Assembly (NCBI GenBank): GCA_007713455.1
Contig: VMRT01000004.1
Span: forward strand, 62,001-126,000
DNA from: Pseudomonas sp.
GTDB taxonomy: Bacteria; Pseudomonadota; Gammaproteobacteria; Pseudomonadales; Pseudomonadaceae
DNA length: 64,000 nucleotides
Direction of reading: 5' to 3'
Position 1 is the stretch's first letter. Each line of letters begins with the position of its first letter. The notes below the pieces were generated by a model. The model had not been told where the DNA came from. It worked only from the letters and a program-made list of their open reading frames with translations, and did not search any database. Below are positions 1-9,559 of the stretch, piece after piece. A program made the translations under genes and the position numbers.

Positions 1-10
1 AGGTGAAGGA

Positions 11-1747
11 ATGAATCTTCTCATCGTCACGGCCTGCCCCAACGGAATGGTCACCAGCGTGCTGACTTCACGCCTGCTCGAAGCGGCTGCCCATCGTCTG
101 GGCTGGTCGACCGCCGTGGAAGTCCACGATCCCAAGGCCATCGGTTCGCCGCTGACGCCCGCGCAGATCGCCAATGCCGATCTGGTGGTGGTGGTGAAAA
201 CCGGGCCGTTGTCATTGCAGCGCTTCGTTGGCAAGCGCGTCGCCCAGTCCACGCCATCCGAGGCGCTGCTCGACCCGGAAGCCTTCTTGCGCAGTGCCGC
301 GGACACCGCCAGCGAGCTGCAGCAGGCCGACGAAGCGGATGCGGCGCATACCAGCGGCAAGCCCAAGCTGGTGGCCATCACCGCCTGTCCGACCGGCGTG
401 GCACACACTTTCATGGCGGCTGAAGCCCTGCAGCAGGCGGCGATCCGCAAGGGTTATGACCTGCAGGTTGAAACCCGCGGCTCGGTGGGGGCGCGCAATG
501 TGCTCGAAGCCCAGGCCATCGAAGAGGCCGACGTGGTGCTGCTGGCTGCGGATATCGAGGTGGATGTCACCCGTTTCGCCGGCAAGCGCGTATTTCGCTG
601 CGGTACTGGCGTCGCCCTCAAGCAACCCGATGCGACCCTGGATCGCGCGCTGGAAGAAGGCGCGATGCTCGCTGGAGGCGCCGCTGCCAGCGCAAGTGGT
701 GAACAGAAGGGCGAGAAGGCTGGCGTATACAAGCACCTGCTGACCGGCGTGTCCTACATGCTGCCGATGGTGGTGGCGGGCGGTCTTTTGATCGCACTGT
801 CGTTCGTCTTCGGCATCGAGGCGTTCAAGGAGGAGGGCACGCTGGCCGCCGCGCTGATGAAGATCGGTGGCGAAACGGCCTTCCAGCTGATGGTGCCGCT
901 GCTTGCCGGCTACATTGCCTATTCCATCGCGGACCGCCCGGGCCTGGCGCCCGGCATGATCGGCGGCTTGCTGGCCGGCACCCTCGGTGCGGGCTTCATT
1001 GGCGGGATCATCGCCGGTTTCGTGGCGGGCTACGCGGCCAAGGCAGTGAGCCGCTGGATTCCATTGCCGGCCAGTATCGAATCGCTCAAGCCGATCCTGA
1101 TCATTCCGTTGCTGGCGAGCCTGGTAACTGGTCTGGTGATGATTTACGTGGTCGGCACACCGGTGGCGAAGATGCTCGCCGGGCTCACCGAATTCCTCGA
1201 CACCATGGGCACCTCCAACGCCATCCTGCTCGGTCTGTTGCTCGGCACCATGATGTGCGTCGACCTTGGCGGGCCGGTGAACAAGGCCGCTTATGCTTTC
1301 TCCGTCGGGCTGCTCGCGTCCCAGAGTTACGCGCCGATGGCCGCCACCATGGCGGCGGGGATGGTGCCGCCAATCGGCATGGGCATCGCCACGCTGATCG
1401 CCCGGCGCAAGTTCGCCCAGACCGAGCGCGAAGCTGGCAAGGCCGCGCTGGTGCTGGGCTGCTGCTTCATTTCCGAAGGCGCGATTCCTTTCGCTGCGAA
1501 AGACCCGTTGCGGGTGATTCCGGCGAGCATCGCCGGTGGTGCGCTGACCGGCGCGCTGTCCATGGCCTTCAGCGCGAAGCTGCTGGCGCCCCATGGCGGG
1601 CTGTTCGTGCTGCTGATCCCAAACGCCATCAATCACGCGCTGTTGTATCTGGCTGCAATCCTCGCCGGCAGCTTGGTAACCGGGGTGATCTACGCAGTAA
1701 TCAAGCGGCCTGAAACGCAGCCGCTCAGCGTCGGGGCGACGGCGTAA
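11..1747 (+). CDS. fruA: PTS fructose transporter subunit EIIB'BC
   Basis: Inner-membrane permease that imports fructose and phosphorylates it to fructose-1-phosphate using phosphate relayed from the FruB multiphosphoryl protein. The 578 residues match the family length and order: a degenerate IIB' domain (about 1-95, CPNGMVTS around C9), a catalytic IIB domain (about 118-212, CPTGVAHT with phospho-acceptor C126), then a hydrophobic IIC domain (about 240-570) with GPVNKAAYAF. A strong ribosome site (GAAGGA) sits directly before the ATG. A TGA at 4-6 may be the stop of an upstream fruK, which would give a fruBKA operon lying off the left edge. A clear terminator follows. Identification is secure; operon membership is inferred. 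Confidence 0.95.
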   Translation: MNLLIVTACPNGMVTSVLTSRLLEAAAHRLGWSTAVEVHDPKAIGSPLTPAQIANADLVVVVKTGPLSLQRFVGKRVAQSTPSEALLDPEAFLRSAADTASELQQADEADAAHTSGKPKLVAITACPTGVAHTFMAAEALQQAAIRKGYDLQVETRGSVGARNVLEAQAIEEADVVLLAADIEVDVTRFAGKRVFRCGTGVALKQPDATLDRALEEGAMLAGGAAASASGEQKGEKAGVYKHLLTGVSYMLPMVVAGGLLIALSFVFGIEAFKEEGTLAAALMKIGGETAFQLMVPLLAGYIAYSIADRPGLAPGMIGGLLAGTLGAGFIGGIIAGFVAGYAAKAVSRWIPLPASIESLKPILIIPLLASLVTGLVMIYVVGTPVAKMLAGLTEFLDTMGTSNAILLGLLLGTMMCVDLGGPVNKAAYAFSVGLLASQSYAPMAATMAAGMVPPIGMGIATLIARRKFAQTEREAGKAALVLGCCFISEGAIPFAAKDPLRVIPASIAGGALTGALSMAFSAKLLAPHGGLFVLLIPNAINHALLYLAAILAGSLVTGVIYAVIKRPETQPLSVGATA

Positions 1748-1795
1748 GCGGTCGCAAAACGGCTGAACTAAAGCCCCGCCTATCGTATCCACTAC

Positions 1796-1840
1796 AAGCT
1801 GGCGAGACTTTGTGTCAGAACGTTTCGCCAGCTTTTTGCT
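1796..1840 (+). terminator. Rho-independent terminator after fruA
   Basis: Perfect 10-bp stem (AAGCTGGCGA at 1796-1805 with TCGCCAGCTT at 1825-1834), a 19-nt loop and a following T-rich run. It ends the fru operon before gcd. Confidence 0.85.
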
Positions 1841-1876
1841 TTTTGTTTTGAAGATGAATTGGCTGGAGAGCGTTGC

Positions 1877-4270
1877 ATGAGTATCGATTACGGGCCGCGG
1901 CCCATGCGCATCACCCTGACCGCCGTGGTGGTTCTGCTGCTGGGAGCGCTGATGGCGGTCGGTGGCGGCTACCTCGCAATGCTGGGTGGCTCCTGGTACT
2001 ACCTGCTGGCCGGCATCGGACTGCTGGGCGTGGCCGGCCTGTTGTTCGCTCGACGCCGCGCCGCGATCTGGCTCTACGCGGTGCTACTGCTGGCGACGCT
2101 GGCGTGGACGCTGTACGAAGTCAGCTTCGACTGGTGGCAGCTGGCGCCGCGAATCGACCTCTGGTGCATCCTCGGGCTCTGGCTGATTCTGCCTTTCGTC
2201 AATCGCTACGTCGGCGATCGGCTGGTCTGGCGTGATGGCGCCAGCGGCCTGCTTGGCTTGGGGCTGCTGGCCGGCGCGCTGATCGCCGGGTACTCGCTGA
2301 CCCAGGATTACCACTCGATCACGGGTGAATTCAGCGACGCGCAGATGCAGGGCTCGAATCCCGAGGGGCAGGCCGGTCGGGTTGCCAGCGAATGGAAAGC
2401 CTACGGCGGCTCCGACCGCGGCGATCGTTACTCGACGGCCGATCTGATCACGCCGGACAACGTCGGCAAGTTGAAAAAGGCCTGGGAGTTCCACACCGGT
2501 GACCTTTCCGGCGAGGGTGACCCGGGCGAGATCACCTATCAGGTGACGCCGTTGAAGGTTGGCGACAATCTGTTCATCTGCACGCCGCACAGCATCGCCA
2601 TCGCCGTCGATGCCGACAGCGGTGAGGAGCGCTGGCGCTTCGACCCGAGCATCAACCGCGATGCCGAGTACTACCAGCACATGACCTGCCGTGGCCTGGC
2701 CTTCCATGACGCCAACGCCTACGGGCCCGCAGCGACGGCGCCGTCCGACCAGCCCGTAGCGCGTTGCGCGCGGAGACTGTTTTTGCCGACCAACGACGGC
2801 ACTCTGGTCGCGCTGGATGTCGAGGACGGCAAGCCCTGCGAGGACTTCGGCAATGCCGGCGTGGTGGATCTGAAGGCTGGACTCGGTGAGGACGCTCTGG
2901 GCGTTTACCTGCCGACTTCACCACCGGTGGTGACCGAGAAGCTGGTCATCGTCGGCGGCTCGATTACCGACAACGGCGCGGTGGATTCACCCGGCGGCGT
3001 GATTCGCGCCTACGACGTGCGCAGCGGCGAGCTGGTATGGAATTTCGACCCGGGCAACCCGGACGCCACAGAGCCCTTGCCACCCGGCGAAACCTACGTG
3101 CGCAGCACGCCGAACTCCTGGACCATCGCCACTGCCGACGAGTCGCTGGGGCTGGTCTACATCCCCACCGGCAACCAGACCCCGGACCAGTGGGCGCAGC
3201 CGCGCACGCCGGAGTCCGAGCGTTTCACCGACACCCTGGTGGCGCTGGACCTGGCGACCGGCCAGGTGCGCTGGGAATTCCAGACCGTGCACCATGACCT
3301 CTGGGACCGCGACCTGCCATCGCAGCCGACGCTGGTGGATATCGAAGGGCCGCAAGGCCAGGTGCCGGCCATCATCCAGCCGACCAAGCGTGGCGATCTG
3401 TACATCCTCGACCGCCGTACCGGCGAGCCGATCGTGCCGGTGGAAGAGATGCCCGTGCCCCAAGGCACTGACTACGGCGAGTTCACCGCGCCAACCCAAC
3501 CCGCATCGGCCGTCAGCTACGCGCCGCAAGAGCCGCTGCGCGAGCGCGACATGTGGGGCGGCACGCCGCTGGATCAGATGATGTGCCGCATCCAGTTCCG
3601 CAAGCTGCGTTACGAGGGCGACTTCACGCCGCCGTCGGAGCAGGGCTCGCTGATCTATCCGGGTAACGTGGGTACCTTCAACTGGCCATCGGTGGCGGTC
3701 GATCCGAGCCGCCAGCTGCTGTTCGGCGCGCCGAATTACCTGGCCTTCATCTCGACCATGGTCAAGCGCAGCGAGGTCGACCCCGATGAGCGTACCGGCG
3801 GTGGCGAGACCGGCCTGCAGCCCAATCTGGGGGCGCCGTATATGGTGCGGCTGGAGCCGTTCATGTCGGTCGTCGGCCTGCCGTGCCAGACCCCGCCATG
3901 GGGTTTCGTCACCGCGCTGGACCTGCGCAGCATGAAGAAGGTCTGGATGCACAAGAACGGCACCAGCCGCGACAGTGCACCCTTGGGCATTCCCTTCCCG
4001 GTGGGTACGCCAGCACTGGGCGGGCCGATCGTCACCGCCGGCGGAGTGGCCTTTATGAGCGGAACGCTGGATTACTATCTGCGCGCCTACGATCTGCAGA
4101 ACGGCAAGGAATTGTGGAAGGGCCGCCTGCCTGCCGGTGGCCAGGCGACTCCGATGACCTACGTGTCCGAGAAGACCGGCAAGCAGTATGTGGTGCAGAT
4201 GGCCGGCGGGCATGGCTCGTTCGGCACCAAGCTGGGGGATTCCTTGATCGCGTGGACCCTTGAGGAGTAG
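1877..4270 (+). CDS. gcd: Membrane-bound PQQ-dependent glucose dehydrogenase
   Basis: Quinoprotein that oxidises glucose to gluconolactone in the periplasm and passes electrons to ubiquinone. The N-terminal ~140 residues hold about five membrane segments; the rest is a PQQ beta-propeller with repeated W-motifs and the conserved HHDLWDRDLPSQP stretch near the middle. The ATG at 1877 is preferred over an in-frame TTG at 1859 because GGAGAG at 1865-1870 is correctly spaced before it, giving 797 residues, the usual size. The last ~20 codons are duplicated 291 bp downstream (see the repeat at 4496-4640), so the 3' end borders a rearranged region. Transcribed separately from fruA, to judge by the intervening terminator. 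Confidence 0.95.
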   Translation: MSIDYGPRPMRITLTAVVVLLLGALMAVGGGYLAMLGGSWYYLLAGIGLLGVAGLLFARRRAAIWLYAVLLLATLAWTLYEVSFDWWQLAPRIDLWCILGLWLILPFVNRYVGDRLVWRDGASGLLGLGLLAGALIAGYSLTQDYHSITGEFSDAQMQGSNPEGQAGRVASEWKAYGGSDRGDRYSTADLITPDNVGKLKKAWEFHTGDLSGEGDPGEITYQVTPLKVGDNLFICTPHSIAIAVDADSGEERWRFDPSINRDAEYYQHMTCRGLAFHDANAYGPAATAPSDQPVARCARRLFLPTNDGTLVALDVEDGKPCEDFGNAGVVDLKAGLGEDALGVYLPTSPPVVTEKLVIVGGSITDNGAVDSPGGVIRAYDVRSGELVWNFDPGNPDATEPLPPGETYVRSTPNSWTIATADESLGLVYIPTGNQTPDQWAQPRTPESERFTDTLVALDLATGQVRWEFQTVHHDLWDRDLPSQPTLVDIEGPQGQVPAIIQPTKRGDLYILDRRTGEPIVPVEEMPVPQGTDYGEFTAPTQPASAVSYAPQEPLRERDMWGGTPLDQMMCRIQFRKLRYEGDFTPPSEQGSLIYPGNVGTFNWPSVAVDPSRQLLFGAPNYLAFISTMVKRSEVDPDERTGGGETGLQPNLGAPYMVRLEPFMSVVGLPCQTPPWGFVTALDLRSMKKVWMHKNGTSRDSAPLGIPFPVGTPALGGPIVTAGGVAFMSGTLDYYLRAYDLQNGKELWKGRLPAGGQATPMTYVSEKTGKQYVVQMAGGHGSFGTKLGDSLIAWTLEE

Positions 4271-4345
4271 GTGAAGCGGGGGCAGGTGGCGACGTCGACT
4301 GCGGCGCTCGACATAGCCACCAGCCCCTCACCCTAGCCCTCTCCC
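4205..4345 (+). repeat. Direct repeat unit, first copy (includes gcd 3' end)
   Basis: Source copy of a roughly 140-bp block repeated 291 bp downstream. It contains the last codons of gcd, the stop, and the start of a CCCTCACCCTAGCCCTCTCC palindromic element. Matching begins near 4205 with CATGGCT aligned at 4211 and 4502. Confidence 0.8.
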
Positions 4346-4361
4346 CGGAGGGGAGAGGGGA
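4322..4361. repeat. CCCTC...GAGGGG palindromic element, copy 1
   Basis: CCCTCACCCTAGCCCTCTCCCC followed at once by GGAGGGGAGAGGGG; the two halves can form a strong hairpin. Element head on the left. It may also act as a terminator for gcd, although no T-run follows. Confidence 0.75.
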
Positions 4362-4495
4362 CTGGGCCGGGTTGGGTTGCCGATCCGGTGCAGGGCGAAA
4401 CGCATGATGTGCCCGCTAGTTGCGGATGTTCGGTGGCTTCAATCAGGCCCTCTCTCGTCGTTGTGGAGAGGATTGGGTGGGCGGTCTTCGAGCCA

Positions 4496-4640
4496 GGCCG
4501 GCATGGCTTGCTCGGTACCAAGCTGGGCGGTTTATTGATCGCGTGGTCCCTTGAGGAGTAGGTGAAACGGGGCTGTGTGGGTTTTAGTTGCGACACTAGT
4601 CGTGGCCGCCAGCCCCTCACCCTAGCCCTCTCCCCCCGGA
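4496..4640 (+). pseudogene. Duplicated 3' end of gcd with its flanking palindrome
   Basis: Second copy of the block at 4205-4345. From 4502 to the TAG at 4559-4561 it still reads in one frame as HGLLGTKLGGLLIAWSLEE, against HGSFGTKLGDSLIAWTLEE in the intact gcd. The following GTGAA(A/G)CGGGG and the palindromic element are also shared. No start or remaining gcd sequence precedes it, so it is a 3' fragment. The mixture of silent, conservative and small indel differences indicates an older duplication or recombination with a diverged allele. Confidence 0.75.
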
Positions 4641-4645
4641 GGGGC
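4611..4645. repeat. Palindromic element, copy 2 (truncated)
   Basis: Same head as copy 1 (CCCTCACCCTAGCCCTCTCC) in the same orientation, but the second arm is cut to GGAGGGGCG, where the 235-bp repeat array begins. Confidence 0.7.
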
Positions 4646-4875
4646 GCGGGCCCCGATCCGGTGCAAGATTTCAGTCAGGACTCGGATTCAGGCCGGTTTA
4701 TCGGTAATGCGCGGATTGGGTGCTGGGGTGAGAGCGTGCTGGTGGTTGTTGCAACTGCTTGATGGGCACAGCCTGCGCTCACTCCCTTCGCTTGCTCTGC
4801 ACGGTCTGCATGAGCAAGTGATCCGGCTGCCTCAATCCAGCCCCCTCTCCCCTTTGGGGAGAGTGTTTGGGGTTA
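4641..4875. repeat. 235-bp tandem repeat, unit 1
   Basis: Begins GGGGCGCGGGCC and runs to the next identical start at 4876. It holds the stretch GTGCAAGATTTCAGTCAGGA (reverse complement of DUF559 3'-terminal codons), a block near CGCTCACTCCCTTCGCTTGC, and a palindromic element at its right end. There is no convincing gene inside. Confidence 0.8.
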
Positions 4876-4879
4876 GGGG
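4840..4879. repeat. Palindromic element, copy 3 (inverted)
   Basis: CCCCTCTCCCCTTTGGGGAGAG followed by TGTTTGGGGTTAGGGG. This is the reverse complement of copies 1 and 2, so the head lies on the right. Confidence 0.7.
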
Positions 4880-5109
4880 CGCGGGCCTCGATCCGGTGCA
4901 AGATTTCAGTCAGGACTCGGATTCAGGCCGGTGTATCGGTAATGCGGGGATTGGGTGCTGGGGTGAGAGCGTGCTGGTGTTTGTTGCAACTGCCTGATGG
5001 GCACAGCTCGCGCTCACTCCCCTCGCTTGCTCTGCACGGTCTGCATGAGCAAGTGATCCGGCTGCCTCAATCCAGCTCCCTCTCCCCCTTGGGGAGAGGG
5101 TTGGGGTGA
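4876..5109. repeat. 234-bp tandem repeat, unit 2
   Basis: Near-identical to unit 1 over its whole length with scattered substitutions. The third start of GGGGCGCGGG is at 5110, where the repeat runs into the 3' end of the DUF559 gene and similarity fades near 5155. With units 1 and 2 it fills most of the 0.8 kb between gcd and the DUF559 gene. Confidence 0.8.
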
Positions 5110-5474
5110 GGGGCGCGGGTCTCAATCCAGCTCAAGATTTCAGTCAGAACACCCTCTAGATTCCGTATCACATCCAGATTGCTGAAGCGTAGAACCTCCA
5201 TCCCGTGGTGCTGCAGGTAGGCCGTGCGCAAACGGTCTTTCGCCAGGCCAGCTTCGTCGAAGTGCTGACCGCCATCGAGTTCAACTACAAGTCGCAATTC
5301 TGCACAGTAGAAATCCAGGACATAGGGCGGGCACGGATGCTGTCGGCGAAATTTGAATCCTGCTAAACCGCGGTTGCGCAGCTGGCGCCACAGCAGTCGC
5401 TCGCACTCGGTGAGTTGGTATCGCAGGTGTCTGGCGAACTGGCGTTGTTCGGGGGAGGGGCGTTCGGTGGGCAT
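5067..5474 (-). CDS. DUF559 domain protein, Vsr/restriction-endonuclease-like
   Basis: A 135-residue protein of the DUF559 family, whose fold resembles the very-short-patch-repair and type II restriction nucleases. Visible features are the basic N-terminal segment ECERLLWRQLRNRGLAGFKFRRQ (about 29-51), the core VLDFYCAELRLVVELDGGQH (D and E plus ELDGxxH, candidate metal ligands) and RFSNLDVIRNLEGVLTEI. The start has AAGGA about seven bases upstream on the minus strand. The last 15 residues (APHPNPLPKGERELD) are encoded by the palindromic repeat rather than by family sequence. Function is unproven; a role in DNA cleavage is a family-based guess. It lies downstream of prfC but after a terminator-like hairpin. 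Confidence 0.8.
   Translation of the reverse strand: MPTERPSPEQRQFARHLRYQLTECERLLWRQLRNRGLAGFKFRRQHPCPPYVLDFYCAELRLVVELDGGQHFDEAGLAKDRLRTAYLQHHGMEVLRFSNLDVIRNLEGVLTEILSWIETRAPHPNPLPKGERELD
5075..5114. repeat. Palindromic element, copy 4 (inverted, inside a gene end)
   Basis: CTCCCTCTCCCCCTTGGGGA followed by GAGGGTTGGGGTGAGGGG, same orientation as copy 3. Read on the minus strand it encodes the last residues (APHPNPLPKGERELD) of the DUF559 protein. Confidence 0.75.
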
Positions 5475-5490
5475 TCACGGTCCTTGTGAA

Positions 5491-5518
5491 AAGGCAGCCT
5501 CTCGCTTCCATGCGAGAG
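5491..5518 (-). terminator. Probable terminator after prfC
   Basis: Stem CTCTCGC (5499-5505) with GCGAGAG (5512-5518) and a 6-nt loop. On the minus strand it is followed by GCTGCCTTTTC, a short T-run, and lies between the prfC stop and the DUF559 start. Confidence 0.55.
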
Positions 5519-5597
5519 CGCATCTAAATGAGCGCAGCGGCAGTAATGCGCAGAATCAACTACGCCTGCTGTACCCCGCAGCAGGCGCATTCTTGGG

Positions 5598-7181
<1,584 letters not shown>

Positions 7182-7587
7182 CGGAATTAAGGAACCCGTC
7201 GACGAGTAGTCGGTCTGTCAAAAAAGGCGGCGATTATAGCGGCAAATGGATTTCGCTGCGGCCCGCACGGCTGCGGAAATCGCCGATTTGTGCAGTTTCC
7301 ATGACGCTTTGTTTTGAATCGACAACAACTCGAAACGGATGCACCTTCGGGACGTTTTTTTGATTGATCTATGCCCCCCTTGGTCCTAAAGTTCGCGCCC
7401 GAACGTCCATGCTGGCAACGATCCATCCGGCTCAAGTACTGACGACGAGAGATCCTCCGTGATACTCGGCGACATGCCTTGGGAAGTAGGCGAACCAAAG
7501 TGGGGAAACTGATCAGGCGTTCTTGTCAGGGCTGATGCCCTCCATCCCTCATCCGACTTTTGTTTCCCGTTTTTTGGAGTCCCACGC
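7182..7587. other. Intergenic region between prfC and speC (406 bp)
   Basis: Divergent promoter region. The left ~60 bases serve prfC. The remaining ~330 bases upstream of speC are unusually long for this gene-dense window and contain small hairpins (GTTCG/CGAAC at 7391-7404; AGGGC/GCCCT at 7528-7541). Short open frames here have no ribosome sites or recognisable product, so I call no gene. A structured 5' leader or small RNA is possible but not shown. Confidence 0.5.
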
Positions 7588-8751
7588 ATGACGGTCAAGA
7601 TCGAAGACTATTACCCTCGCGCCACCTTCCAGAAGATGAAGGCATTTGCCGACCAGCACGAAACCCCCTTCGTGGTGATCGACACCGAAACCATCAGCAA
7701 GGCCTATGACGACCTGCGCGCCGGTTTCGAATTCGCCAGCGTGTACTACGCCGTCAAGGCCAACCCGGCGGTCGAGATCATCGATCTGCTGCGCGACAAG
7801 GGTTCGAGCTTCGATATCGCCTCGATCTATGAGCTGGACAAAGTAATGTCCCGCGGCGTTGGCGCGGAGCGCATCAGCTACGGCAACACCATCAAGAAAG
7901 CCAAGGACATCCGCTACTTCTACGACAAGGGTGTGCGCATGTTCGCCACCGACTCGGAAGCCGACCTGCGCAACATCGCCAAGGCCGCGCCGGGTTCGAA
8001 AGTTTATGTACGCATCCTCACCGAAGGCTCCACTACTGCGGACTGGCCGCTGTCGCGCAAGTTCGGCTGCCAGACCGACATGGCGATGGATCTCTTGATC
8101 CTCGCCCGTCAGCTGAAGCTGGAGCCCTACGGCATTTCCTTCCATGTCGGCTCGCAGCAGCGCGACATTTCCGTGTGGGATGCCGCCATCGCCAAGGTCA
8201 AGGTGATCTTCGAGCGTTTGAAGGAAGAAGACGGCATCGAGCTGAAGATGATCAACATGGGTGGCGGTTTCCCCGCCAACTACATCACCCGCACCAACAG
8301 CCTTGAAACCTACGCCGAGGAAATCATCCGCTTCCTCAAGGAAGACTTCGGCGACGAGTTGCCGGAAATCATCCTCGAGCCGGGGCGCTCGCTGATCGCC
8401 AACGCCGGCATCCTCGTCAGTGAAGTGGTGCTGGTAGCACGCAAGTCGCGTACCGCGGTCGAGCGTTGGGTGTATGTCGATGTGGGCAAGTTCAGCGGCC
8501 TGATCGAAACCATGGACGAGTCGATCAAGTTCCCGATCTATGCCGAGAAGAAGGGCGAAGTCGAGGAAGTGGTGATCGCCGGTCCGACCTGCGACAGCGC
8601 CGACATCATGTACGAGAACTACAAGTACGGCCTGCCGCTTAACCTGGCCATCGGCGACCGCCTGTACTGGCTGTCCACCGGTGCCTACACCACCAGCTAC
8701 AGCGCCGTTGAATTCAACGGCTTCCCGCCGCTGAAGGCTTACTACATCTAA
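7588..8751 (+). CDS. speC: Type III ornithine decarboxylase (alanine-racemase fold)
   Basis: PLP enzyme converting ornithine to putrescine, the first step of polyamine synthesis. The 387-residue length and alanine-racemase-like fold match the short eukaryote-type enzyme of pseudomonads, not the long E. coli SpeC. PLP lysine is K57 in YYAVKANP; the glycine-rich phosphate site is NMGGGFP; C335 in GPTCDSAD is the conserved active-site cysteine from the second subunit. TTGGAG precedes the ATG. A lysine/ornithine decarboxylase with relaxed specificity is possible. The long leader upstream may carry regulation. Confidence 0.93.
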   Translation: MTVKIEDYYPRATFQKMKAFADQHETPFVVIDTETISKAYDDLRAGFEFASVYYAVKANPAVEIIDLLRDKGSSFDIASIYELDKVMSRGVGAERISYGNTIKKAKDIRYFYDKGVRMFATDSEADLRNIAKAAPGSKVYVRILTEGSTTADWPLSRKFGCQTDMAMDLLILARQLKLEPYGISFHVGSQQRDISVWDAAIAKVKVIFERLKEEDGIELKMINMGGGFPANYITRTNSLETYAEEIIRFLKEDFGDELPEIILEPGRSLIANAGILVSEVVLVARKSRTAVERWVYVDVGKFSGLIETMDESIKFPIYAEKKGEVEEVVIAGPTCDSADIMYENYKYGLPLNLAIGDRLYWLSTGAYTTSYSAVEFNGFPPLKAYYI

Positions 8752-8768
8752 GCCGTAGACGATGAACG

Positions 8769-8795
8769 AACGCCCCGCATTGCGGGGCGTTTTCG
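8769..8795 (+). terminator. Terminator after speC
   Basis: Perfect 10-bp stem AACGCCCCGC / GCGGGGCGTT with a 3-nt loop, then TTTCGTTT. Confidence 0.9.
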
Positions 8796-8809
8796 TTTCT
8801 GTGCTTCGT

Positions 8810-9559
8810 TCACAGCAACCCGGCGCGTAGCTCGTCGCGTCGCCGCGCGTAGGCCTCGACGATATCGGCGACCTGAGGCAATGCGGCGGCCTGCAGGCTG
8901 GCCAGCGCGGTCTCGACGAACTTCAGGTGGCCAACCTCAAGCGCGCGGTCCAGCCAATGCCGGGCGGCGTCCCATTGCTGCTGGGTGAGCAGCACGGCGG
9001 CATGGCTGAACTGGCCGCGAAAGTCGCCAGCCTCCGCGGAACGTCGATACCAGCCGTGCGCCGCTGACACATCGCGCGACACACCGCGGCCTTCTTCCAG
9101 GCAGCGTCCGGTCAGGTTCATCGACTTGGCGTGGCCCAGCTCGGCGGCCTGGCGGTATAGGCGATAGGCCACGGCTTCATCCTGTGAAACACCGCGACCG
9201 GTGGCGAGCAGATTGGCCAGGTTATACATGCCCCAGTCCAACCCCATGTCTGCCGCGCGCCGGTACCGCTCGGCGGCGCGTGCGGGATTGGCCGGGCAGC
9301 CCCAGCCAAGCTCGTGGCAGCGTCCGGCCATGTTGCAGGCCATGGCGTGGCCGCGGCCGGCGGCGATGTCGAACCAGGTCAGGGCCAGTTCGGGATCGGC
9401 CTGGATGCCGCGGCCCTCCAGCAGGATTTGCCCGAGCAGCGCCTGCGCTTCGATTTCCCCGGTCGCGGCGGCCGCGAGGACCAGGCGTGCGGCTCGGTGC
9501 GGTTCCTCGGCCAGCTGGCCGCTGTCGAGGGCTTCATCACGGCGCAGAAGATGAGGCAT
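8810..9559 (-). CDS. Sel1-like repeat (TPR-type) protein
   Basis: A 249-residue solenoid protein. Four to five Sel1 repeats are visible, e.g. AMACNMAGRCHELGWG, WGMYNLANLLATGRGV and KSMNLTGRCLEEGRGV, each about 36 residues with the A-x-x-x-Y/W-Y-R-x-A-A pattern between. No signal peptide is obvious. Its ATG shares one base with the piuC stop, so the two are translationally coupled. The partner is unknown; the operon suggests a link to iron-dependent PiuC function. Confidence 0.85.
   Translation of the reverse strand: MPHLLRRDEALDSGQLAEEPHRAARLVLAAAATGEIEAQALLGQILLEGRGIQADPELALTWFDIAAGRGHAMACNMAGRCHELGWGCPANPARAAERYRRAADMGLDWGMYNLANLLATGRGVSQDEAVAYRLYRQAAELGHAKSMNLTGRCLEEGRGVSRDVSAAHGWYRRSAEAGDFRGQFSHAAVLLTQQQWDAARHWLDRALEVGHLKFVETALASLQAAALPQVADIVEAYARRRDELRAGLL

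Noticed and set aside
212..1792. Long minus-strand open frame opposite fruA
   Set aside because: Low-complexity His/Gln/Arg-rich translation typical of the antisense of a GC-rich gene; fruA on the plus strand has clear family motifs throughout.
4562..5109. Small plus-strand open frames within the repeat patch (66-96 residues)
   Set aside because: Their translations simply repeat the 235-bp unit (same DPVQDFSQDSDSG stretch in each) with no ribosome sites; not credible genes.
4641..5155. CRISPR-like array
   Set aside because: Repeats are about 235 bp, contiguous without unique spacers, and there are no cas genes; this is a tandem duplication.
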